Below, in pieces: positions 1-5,422 of a DNA stretch of 12,124 nt. The first letter of the stretch is position 1; the number at the start of each line of letters is the position of its first letter. The translations under genes and the position numbers were made by a program. The notes beneath the pieces were generated by a model. That model did not search any database and was not told the origin of the DNA. It was given only the letters and a program-made list of their open reading frames with translations. The DNA comes from Deltaproteobacteria bacterium (GTDB lineage Bacteria > Desulfobacterota > GWC2-55-46), in assembly GCA_016218095.1 (NCBI GenBank), contig JACREV010000031.1, positions 1 to 12,124 on the forward strand, read 5' to 3'.

Positions 1-8
1 AAAGAGCC

Positions 9-485
9 ATGGTCAAAAGGCGCTCATCGATCCTCTATCTCCTCCTCGCGCTCTGGCTAATCGGCGCTTTCCACGCGCTCAAGGCCGAGGTCGGCTTTTA
101 CAGGATAATCCCCGAGCTTCTAAAGACGGACTTTGAAGGCAGGGAGGCCTTTATCGGCGGCCCGCTACGGAACCTCTCAAGCAGGGCGGCGGCCCTCATA
201 CCGGGGGACGCTGCCATCTACTTTTTCAACCCGCCGGTGGAAGGCGCCTCTCACTACTCCGGCAAGGCGCGCTACTACCTTTATCCGAGGAAGATAATAT
301 CGGTCGACGCAGGGGCAGACCTCCCGGAAATAAGGCAGGGGGATTACCTCATGCTCTTTGTCCCGCCGGAGTTCATGGATTCGACCTTCGAAAGAGACCT
401 CTTAAGACTCGTCCCAGCCTCTCCCGTATTCGAGCATGCGGATGAGAAGGGGAGGCAGGCCCTCTACAGGGTAGGCGCGCCATGA
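9..485 (+). CDS. Small membrane-anchored protein of unknown function, paired with a glycosyltransferase-like gene
   Basis: I do not recognise a named family. The 158-residue product has a basic N-terminus (KRR), then one hydrophobic segment at about residues 8-24 with no clear signal-peptidase site. This suggests a single-pass protein with most of its chain outside the cytoplasm. The remaining ~130 residues look like a small mixed alpha/beta domain, with an aromatic stretch (ARYYLYPRKI, about residues 87-96) and a later hydrophobic strand (DYLMLFVPPEF). The stop overlaps the next start as ATGA, so the two genes are probably translationally coupled and may work together; this is inference. The start is uncertain: only eight bases precede the ATG, the frame stays open to the window edge, and AAGAG sits very close to the ATG. 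The basic-then-hydrophobic N-terminus makes this ATG plausible. Confidence 0.7.
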   Translation: MVKRRSSILYLLLALWLIGAFHALKAEVGFYRIIPELLKTDFEGREAFIGGPLRNLSSRAAALIPGDAAIYFFNPPVEGASHYSGKARYYLYPRKIISVDAGADLPEIRQGDYLMLFVPPEFMDSTFERDLLRLVPASPVFEHADEKGRQALYRVGAP

Positions 486-1894
486 CGGAAGCGGCAAGGG
501 TCATAACGGCGCTCGTGGTCATCGTGCTCCCTGGCCTTCTTGTATTGCGGGTCTCGGACAAGAGGGGAGAGCTTGAGGCAGGCACAGGCGCGAGGTTCTC
601 TCTCGCCTTCATGTTCGGGCTCGGGGGCGTATCCCTCCAGATGTTCTTCTATTCCGTAGCGGGCATCCCTTTCGGGTATCTACAGATAGCCGCGCCGTGG
701 GTCGCGCTCTCCGCCATATCCCTCGTATTCCCGGGGAAGAAGACGGCGCGCCATGCCTCTCTTTCGGAGAGGCCCGGGCCCTTCGCGATAATATTCGAGA
801 TAGTGATACTCTCGCAGGCGGCGTACGCCCTGATATATTCCCTCCTCCTGCCCGCGCGAGGATGGGACGCGTGGCACATATGGCTCTTGAAGGCCAGGGT
901 GTTCTTTGTCGATAAGGGGGTCCCGACGGAGTTCCTCCTCGACCCGGCGCTCAAGTACGCCCACCCCGATTATCCGCTCCTCATGCCGCTTTCCGCCGCA
1001 TGGGTATACACTGCCCTCGGGGGTGTGGCGGAGGTCGCGGCAAAGACGCTCTGGCCCTTGCAGTTTCTCTCCATGCTCTTCATATTCCACTACGCGGCGC
1101 GAAAGGCCTCCGGGGCCAGGACGGCCGTGGTCTTCACGGCGCTCCTGTCGCTTACGCCCATAATCCTCGCCCATGCCGCTGGGCTCCTGGGAAGTCTCGG
1201 GCCGCTCCCCGCAGGCAATTACGCCGGGTACGCCGACATGGCTTTATCCATCTATCTCATGTCGGCCGGGGCCTTCCTCTATATCTACGCGAGCGAGGGC
1301 GGGGGCTACGCGGTGACGCTTTCCGCCGCGTCGTTCGCGCTCGCGGCGTGGACGAAGAACGAAGGCCTGCCTGCCGCTCTCTTCGGCCTCCTCCTCATCT
1401 TCTGGTGCGCGTTCGGCAGAAAAGGGTGGATAACGAAGACGGTGGGCTCGATCGCGATAGTGTCGCTCTTTACCGCCCCGTGGTTCCTGTATAAGTCGTA
1501 TTACGGCATAGGGAGCGAATACACCGGGAACCTCTCCCCCGCGCTCATGGCGGAGAATATCGGACGGTTAAAGCCCGTAATGGGCTCGCTCCTCTCGTAT
1601 CTGTTTACGGAGATAAGCCTCTACAACTTCGCCTGGTGGGGCTATATGGCCTCTCTTGTACTTAACTGGCGGGGCTTTTTGAAGAGGCCTATACTCGTCC
1701 TGAACCTCATGATATTCTTCCAGACGGCGTTATATGTCTTCGTCTATGTGATAACCCCGGCCGACGTGAAGTGGCAGTTGTCCACCTCCCTCGACAGGGT
1801 CGTCCTCCACATGCTCCCGCTCTCATTGCTCGTCATGGCTGTCAACATCAGCTCGTTCATAAGGGCGGGTGTGGAGCCCCCGTCAGAGGACTGA
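482..1894 (+). CDS. Polytopic membrane protein, probable GT-C-type glycosyltransferase
   Basis: This 470-residue protein has about ten or more hydrophobic segments. Several come before a soluble loop containing GWDAWHIWLLKAR (residues 127-139), then HPDYPLL (161-167), and WTKNEG (290-295) follows further downstream. An acidic residue in an early extracytoplasmic loop and an HPDYP-like motif are typical of GT-C enzymes (PMT/ArnT/RgtA-like), which move a sugar from a polyprenyl-phosphate donor to an acceptor on the outer face of the inner membrane. The aspartate at 129 is the best candidate catalytic or metal-binding residue. Donor and acceptor cannot be told from the sequence. The start overlaps the stop of the upstream small membrane gene by four bases, so the pair is probably one operon whose earlier genes lie outside the window. 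It could instead be a flippase or polymerase-like envelope protein, but the motifs favour GT-C. Confidence 0.7.
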   Translation: MTEAARVITALVVIVLPGLLVLRVSDKRGELEAGTGARFSLAFMFGLGGVSLQMFFYSVAGIPFGYLQIAAPWVALSAISLVFPGKKTARHASLSERPGPFAIIFEIVILSQAAYALIYSLLLPARGWDAWHIWLLKARVFFVDKGVPTEFLLDPALKYAHPDYPLLMPLSAAWVYTALGGVAEVAAKTLWPLQFLSMLFIFHYAARKASGARTAVVFTALLSLTPIILAHAAGLLGSLGPLPAGNYAGYADMALSIYLMSAGAFLYIYASEGGGYAVTLSAASFALAAWTKNEGLPAALFGLLLIFWCAFGRKGWITKTVGSIAIVSLFTAPWFLYKSYYGIGSEYTGNLSPALMAENIGRLKPVMGSLLSYLFTEISLYNFAWWGYMASLVLNWRGFLKRPILVLNLMIFFQTALYVFVYVITPADVKWQLSTSLDRVVLHMLPLSLLVMAVNISSFIRAGVEPPSED

Positions 1895-1899
1895 ACAGG

Positions 1900-1943
1900 C
1901 GATCTCAAACGCGGGCCTCGCTTAAGAGCGCCAAAAGGCACAG
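1900..1943 (+). repeat. Degenerate 5' remnant of the 88 bp tandem repeat
   Basis: The sequence just ahead of the first clear repeat unit resembles the end of a unit. CTCAAACGCGGGCCTCGCTTAAG corresponds to TTCAAATCGGGCCGCTTAAG inside the units. The shared CGCTTAAG at 1919 lies exactly 25 bases before the next CCGTCCG, the same spacing as from 2007 to 2032. The 14 or so bases between do not match well, so this is a diverged or partly replaced copy. The call rests on by-eye alignment. Confidence 0.45.
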
Positions 1944-2150
1944 CCGTCCGATACGGATTTGCCGGTCCGGCGAGGTACTCGGCGTACGGCCAATTTCAAA
2001 TCGGGCCGCTTAAGGCTTATCTGTTGCTCAACCGTCCGATACGGATTTGCCGGTCCGGCGAGGTACTCGGCGTACGGCCAATTTCAAATCGGGCCGCTTA
2101 AGGCTGTCTGTTGCTCAGCCGTCCGATACGGATTTGCCGGTCCGGCGAGG
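1944..2150 (+). repeat. Tandem direct repeat, 88/87 bp units, 2.4 copies
   Basis: Unit 1 is 1944-2031, unit 2 is 2032-2118 and a truncated unit 3 is 2119-2150 (first 32 bases). Units 1 and 2 are identical over their first 74 bases and then differ only by TA versus G and by the last base. Each unit begins CCGTCCGATACGGATTTG and carries three short palindromes with 3-nt loops: TCCG-ATA-CGGA, GCCG-GTC-CGGC and CGAG-GTA-CTCG. There are no unique spacers, so it is not a CRISPR array. An open frame runs through it (1959-2174) but only reflects the repeat. It fills most of the 318 bp gap between the membrane-protein operon and era, and ends five bases before the putative era -35 box. Its origin (genome-wide repeat family, relic element, or local slippage) cannot be told from one locus. 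Confidence 0.93.
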
Positions 2151-2154
2151 ACTT

Positions 2155-2183
2155 TTGACATGGTCCGGCCTTAATGATATCCT
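2155..2183 (+). promoter_or_regulatory. Probable sigma-70-type promoter for the era-der operon
   Basis: A perfect TTGACA (2155-2160) is followed after 17 bases by TATCCT (2178-2183), a 4/6 match to TATAAT at the ideal spacing. The region is AT-rich compared with its surroundings and lies about 30 bases before the era start. It begins five bases after the truncated third repeat unit. The call is by motif and position only. Confidence 0.65.
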
Positions 2184-2215
2184 GATAGATTAAATACTTT
2201 TTCAAAGGCGGAATG

Positions 2216-3097
2216 ATGTCTTTCAGATCCGGTTTTGTCTCGATCATCGGCAGGCCCAACGCCGGGAAATCGACCCTGTTGAACTCGATACTCGGCGAGA
2301 AGGTCTCGATCGTCTCTCCCAAGCCCCAGACGACGAGGAACGTGATCCGGGGCATAAAGAACATAGAGGACTGCCAGATAGTCTTTCTCGACACCCCCGG
2401 CATCCACAAGGGGAGGGGGTTATTGAACGAGTTCATGGTCAAGGCGGCGTTGCAGTCGCTAAGGGACGTCGACGCCGTCATCTACCTCGTCGAGGCGGGG
2501 CGCATCTCCGGCGACGACCGTTTCATAATCGAGGGGTTAAAAAAACTCGACTGCCCGGTCATCCTCGGCATAAACAAGATAGATACGATAGACAAGAGAG
2601 AGGCCCTGCCGCTTATCGATACGTTCTCGAAGCTCTTCACGTTCAAGGATATAGTGCCGATATCGGCCCTGAAGGGCGACGGCGTGGATATCCTTCTTAA
2701 AATAGTCTCGGGGCTTCTGCCGGAGGGGCCGAAGTATTTCCCGGACGATATCCTGACCGACCAGCCCGAGAGGTTCGTCGTCGCCGAGATAGTGAGGGAA
2801 AAAGTATTCAGGTTCACGCACGAGGAGGTCCCGTACTCGACCGCCGTCGCGGTAGAGAGGTTCGAGGAGAAAAAGGGCGGCTCCCTCGTCTCGATCTCGG
2901 CGACCATTACCGTTGAGCGGGACTCCCAGAAGGCGATAGTCATAGGCAAGAAGGGCGTGATGCTCAAAAAGATAGGCACCGCCGCGCGCGAAGACATAGA
3001 GAAGCTCCTCGGCGCGAGGGTGTTCCTCGAGCTCTTCGTCAGGGTCCAGGAGGAGTGGACGAAGAAGCCGGGGGCGTTGAAAGAGTTCGGGTATTGA
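2216..3097 (+). CDS. era: GTPase Era, 16S rRNA/30S assembly factor
   Basis: Era binds GTP and the 3' end of 16S rRNA and acts as a checkpoint in small-subunit maturation. Numbering from the ATG at 2213, the product shows the G domain with G1 GRPNAGKST (13-21), G2 TTR (40-42), G3 DTPG (60-63), G4 NKID (121-124) and G5 SA (151-152). A C-terminal KH domain follows, with the signature VIGKKG. The length of 293-294 residues is normal for Era. Two ATGs are adjacent (2213 and 2216). AAAGG at 2204-2208 sits better spaced for the second, so I start there, but either could be used. der follows after 26 bases, and the likely promoter lies in the repeat-rich gap upstream. Era is often next to rnc; here rnc is not adjacent. 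Confidence 0.97.
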   Translation: MSFRSGFVSIIGRPNAGKSTLLNSILGEKVSIVSPKPQTTRNVIRGIKNIEDCQIVFLDTPGIHKGRGLLNEFMVKAALQSLRDVDAVIYLVEAGRISGDDRFIIEGLKKLDCPVILGINKIDTIDKREALPLIDTFSKLFTFKDIVPISALKGDGVDILLKIVSGLLPEGPKYFPDDILTDQPERFVVAEIVREKVFRFTHEEVPYSTAVAVERFEEKKGGSLVSISATITVERDSQKAIVIGKKGVMLKKIGTAAREDIEKLLGARVFLELFVRVQEEWTKKPGALKEFGY

Positions 3098-3126
3098 TGT
3101 TCAAAAGGGAGGCGTGTATTTAATTG

Positions 3127-4437
3127 ATGAAACCGGTCGTAGCCATAGTAGGACGCCCCAACGTGGGCAAGTCCACGCTTTTCAATAAGATAATCGGCAG
3201 GAAGGTCGCGATAACCGCCGACGAGCCCGGCGTCACGAGGGACCTGAACTACGCGGACGTCGAGGAGGCCGGGCGCTCTTTCACTATCGTCGATACCGGC
3301 GGTTTCGAGCCCGGGGCCAAGGACGTCATACTCTCTCAGGTGAGGGAGCAGGCGCTTCTGGCCGTCGAGGACGCGGACACGATCGTCTTTGTCATGGACG
3401 CGAGGACCGGCCCGGCTGTAGAGGATAAGGAACTGATAGACCTGCTCAGAAAATCCGGAAAGCCGGTGCTCTACGCCGTGAACAAGGCCGACTCCGCCGC
3501 CCTGGAGACGGGCGCAGCGGAGTTCTACGCGTTCGGATTGAAAGAGATATACCCGATATCGGCCGAGCACGGCAGGGGCGTGAGCGACTTGCTCGATGCG
3601 GTCGCCGCCACGCTCCCTCCCGTCTTACCCGAGGAGGCCGAGACGGACAGGGTGAGGATAGCGATAGTGGGGAGACCCAACGTAGGCAAGTCCTCGCTCT
3701 TGAACAGGCTCATCGGGAGACCCCGCGCCATCGTGAGCGATATCGCGGGCACGACCAGAGACCCGGTCGATACGCCCTATAACGCGGGGGAGCGGAAGTA
3801 CCTCTTCATAGACACCGCCGGGATAAGGAAAAAGAACAAGGTCAGCCTCAAGGTCGAGACCTACTGCGTCATGGAGGCGATAAGGTCGATAGAGCGGTGC
3901 GACTGCGCCCTCCTCGTCCTCGACGGAAAGACCGGCGTGACCGCGCAGGATGAAAAGATAGCCGGGCTCATAGAGGACAGGTCCAGGTGCTCGGTCATCG
4001 TGGTGAATAAGTGGGACGTCGTCGAAAAGGACACAATGACCACCGAACACGCGAAGGACACCATAAGGCAGAGGCTCCCGTTCCTGTCGTGGGCGCCGGT
4101 CGTCTTCACTTCCGCTCTTACCGGGCAGAGGGTCCCGAAGGTGCTCGACGTCGTCGCCGAGGTCATGGACAAGGCGCGAGAGAGGGTCCCGACATCGAGA
4201 CTTAACGGCGTCTTCGAGACCCTCTATCAGCAGCACAGGCCGCCGGCGTACAGGGGGAAGGAGGTCAAGTTCTACTATGTCACTCAGACCGGCGTGGCCC
4301 CGGCGACCTTCGTCATATTCACGAACATCCCCGAGGGTGTCGCCGAGCAGTACAAGAGGTACCTCGTAAACGGCCTCCGGGAGGCGTTTTCGCTCGAGGG
4401 CGTGGCCATAAGACTCTTTTTCCGGGCAAGGCACTGA
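3127..4437 (+). CDS. der: GTPase Der (EngA), 50S ribosomal subunit assembly
   Basis: Der is the only common bacterial GTPase with two consecutive G domains and works in large-subunit assembly. Numbering from the TTG at 3124, the first domain has GRPNVGKST (10-18), GVTRD, DTGGF and NKAD. The second has GRPNVGKSS (183-191), GTTRD, DTAGIRKK and NKWD (295-298). A C-terminal KH-like domain ends in IRLFFRARH. The length of 436-437 residues fits the family. The strong Shine-Dalgarno AAAGGGAGG (3104-3112) lies 11 bases before an in-frame TTG (3124) and 14 before the ATG (3127). I prefer the ATG, but the TTG has the better spacing. Its stop overlaps the start of the next gene by one base (TGATG), so coupled translation is likely. 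Confidence 0.97.
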   Translation: MKPVVAIVGRPNVGKSTLFNKIIGRKVAITADEPGVTRDLNYADVEEAGRSFTIVDTGGFEPGAKDVILSQVREQALLAVEDADTIVFVMDARTGPAVEDKELIDLLRKSGKPVLYAVNKADSAALETGAAEFYAFGLKEIYPISAEHGRGVSDLLDAVAATLPPVLPEEAETDRVRIAIVGRPNVGKSSLLNRLIGRPRAIVSDIAGTTRDPVDTPYNAGERKYLFIDTAGIRKKNKVSLKVETYCVMEAIRSIERCDCALLVLDGKTGVTAQDEKIAGLIEDRSRCSVIVVNKWDVVEKDTMTTEHAKDTIRQRLPFLSWAPVVFTSALTGQRVPKVLDVVAEVMDKARERVPTSRLNGVFETLYQQHRPPAYRGKEVKFYYVTQTGVAPATFVIFTNIPEGVAEQYKRYLVNGLREAFSLEGVAIRLFFRARH

Positions 4438-5291
4438 TGCTCAAATACCTCTCTATCGCCTGGGACGGGCTCAAACTTTTCAACAGGACGAACTCGTTCA
4501 CCTCGGCGGCGGCCATCTCCTTCTTCGCCTTTTTCTCGCTCATCCCGATAATGCTCCTTGTGACCGCCTCTTTGGGCTTCATCATGGGGGCGAAGGCCGG
4601 GTTGCTTGAGAGGGTCATCGGGATGATAAGGGAGTACCTGCCTTACTTAAGCGACAGGCTCATAGGGGACGTCCGGGGGCTTGCGACCGACTGGAAGAAG
4701 ATAGGCTGGCTCGGCGCGATAACGCTCGTCTGGAGCGCCGAGTTCGTGCTGGAAGCCATGGCCGAGGCGCTCACGAAGATATTCGGCACCGAGAGGAAGT
4801 TCGGATTTTTCAGGCGCAAGGTCGTGAACCTCTTCATCCTGCTCCTGGGGGTGCTCTCGGCGCTCGTATCCATAATCATGACGGCCGCGGCGATATTGGT
4901 TAAGAAGGTGCCGATCCCGTTCCTCCGCCAGAACGTGCTTTATCAGTACGTACAGAGTTTTACCTTCGAGGTCCTCGTCCCTTTTTTCCTCGTCGCCTTC
5001 GTCGTCGCCGTCGTCTTCAGGGCTTTTTCCGGGCCGCACCTGGATTTCAAGCACGCCTTCTACGGGTCGCTCTTCTTTTCCGCCCTCTGGGAGGCGGCGA
5101 AGCACGTCTTTGCCTGGTATGTCTCGAATTTTCCGAGCTACAACAAGGTCTACGGGTCTCTGGGGACGCTCATGCTCCTCCTCCTCTGGATGTTCTACTC
5201 GGCCAACCTCCTCCTCCTTTCGGCCTCCTTTGCCAAGGCCTCCTGCGACAGGGGCAACGGAAGGGACGGGGGGAAAGGCCGGAAGACATGA
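4437..5291 (+). CDS. YihY/BrkB (UPF0761) family inner membrane protein
   Basis: The 284-residue product has about six hydrophobic segments (roughly residues 24-48, 90-112, 131-155, 175-198, 205-230 and 242-270). It matches the YihY/BrkB family pattern: an N-terminal FTSAAAISFFAFFSLIPIML segment and a C-terminal YNKVYGSLGTLMLLLLWMFY segment followed by a second small-residue-rich stretch. Members were once labelled ribonuclease BN, an annotation now known to belong to a different protein; the molecular function is unknown. The short charged tail (GNGRDGGKGRK) is probably cytoplasmic. The ATG overlaps the der stop by one base, placing it in the era-der operon. No direct link to ribosome assembly can be shown from sequence; co-transcription may be all they share. 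Confidence 0.88.
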   Translation: MLKYLSIAWDGLKLFNRTNSFTSAAAISFFAFFSLIPIMLLVTASLGFIMGAKAGLLERVIGMIREYLPYLSDRLIGDVRGLATDWKKIGWLGAITLVWSAEFVLEAMAEALTKIFGTERKFGFFRRKVVNLFILLLGVLSALVSIIMTAAAILVKKVPIPFLRQNVLYQYVQSFTFEVLVPFFLVAFVVAVVFRAFSGPHLDFKHAFYGSLFFSALWEAAKHVFAWYVSNFPSYNKVYGSLGTLMLLLLWMFYSANLLLLSASFAKASCDRGNGRDGGKGRKT

Positions 5292-5320
5292 TTTTTGTCA
5301 TGAGAAATATGCGCAACAGG

Positions 5321-5355
5321 GCGTATTACAACGAAATTTTTTTATTGTAAAACGC
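5321..5355. promoter_or_regulatory. Imperfect inverted repeat upstream of ftsH (possible operator or weak terminator)
   Basis: GCGTATTACAA (5321-5331) and TTGTAAAACGC (5345-5355) are complementary at 10 of 11 positions, with one A/A mismatch, around a 13-base AT-rich centre containing a run of seven T. The symmetry fits a dimeric repressor site or an RNA hairpin. The T run is in the loop and not after the stem, so it is not a classical intrinsic terminator. The right arm overlaps a possible -35 box (TTGTAA). It does not match CIRCE. Confidence 0.5.
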
Positions 5356-5373
5356 TTGAACATGTGACAGAAT
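5345..5373 (+). promoter_or_regulatory. Possible sigma-70-type promoter for ftsH (extended -10)
   Basis: TTGTAA (5345-5350), a 17-base spacer, then CAGAAT (5368-5373) preceded by TG one base upstream. Each hexamer matches consensus at 4/6. The evidence is modest, but the region is markedly AT-rich and well placed, and the -35 lies inside the right arm of the inverted repeat. Confidence 0.35.
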
Positions 5374-5383
5374 ATTTCCATTT
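5355..5383 (+). promoter_or_regulatory. Possible sigma-32 (heat-shock) type promoter for ftsH
   Basis: CTTGAA (5355-5360), a 15-base spacer, then TTCCATTT (5376-5383) resembles the RpoH pattern CTTGAA-N13-15-CCCCATNT. ftsH is a known RpoH-regulated gene in E. coli, which makes the match biologically sensible. The first two C bases of the -10 are missing. A start site would fall near 5390, leaving a short leader with a small hairpin (TTGGA/TCCAA, 5382-5398). Confidence 0.4.
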
Positions 5384-5422
5384 GGAGTGCACATCCAACC
5401 CACTGTCGAAGAGGACTTATAG

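Noticed and set aside
1917..1932. Terminator after the GT-C-like gene (CGCT-TAAG-AGCG)
   Set aside because: The stem is only four pairs with no following T run, and the bases are better explained as part of the degenerate repeat copy.
1944..2150. CRISPR array
   Set aside because: The units are directly adjacent, 87-88 bp long and have no unique spacers between short repeats; no cas gene is nearby.
1959..2174. A 71-codon open frame with a repeated peptide pattern on the plus strand
   Set aside because: It lies wholly within the 88 bp tandem repeat, has no good ribosome binding site, and its repeated peptide is just the DNA repeat translated. It also overlaps the putative era promoter.
2482..3570. 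Long minus-strand open frame of 362 codons across era and der
   Set aside because: It is antisense to two clear, full-length conserved genes. Long shadow frames are expected in GC-rich coding DNA, and the translation shows no domain motif.
3625..4434. Minus-strand open frame of 269 codons antisense to der
   Set aside because: It is the mirror of der codons, with a biased, low-complexity composition rich in Arg, Asp, Val and Gly and no recognisable motif.
4437..5291. Ribonuclease BN (rbn) annotation for the YihY-family gene
   Set aside because: That label is a historical misassignment for this membrane family. The protein has no metallo-beta-lactamase motifs, which true RNase BN/Z has.
5321..5355. 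CIRCE element (HrcA operator) before ftsH
   Set aside because: The arms do not match TTAGCACTC-N9-GAGTGCTAA; only the general dyad form and position are shared.
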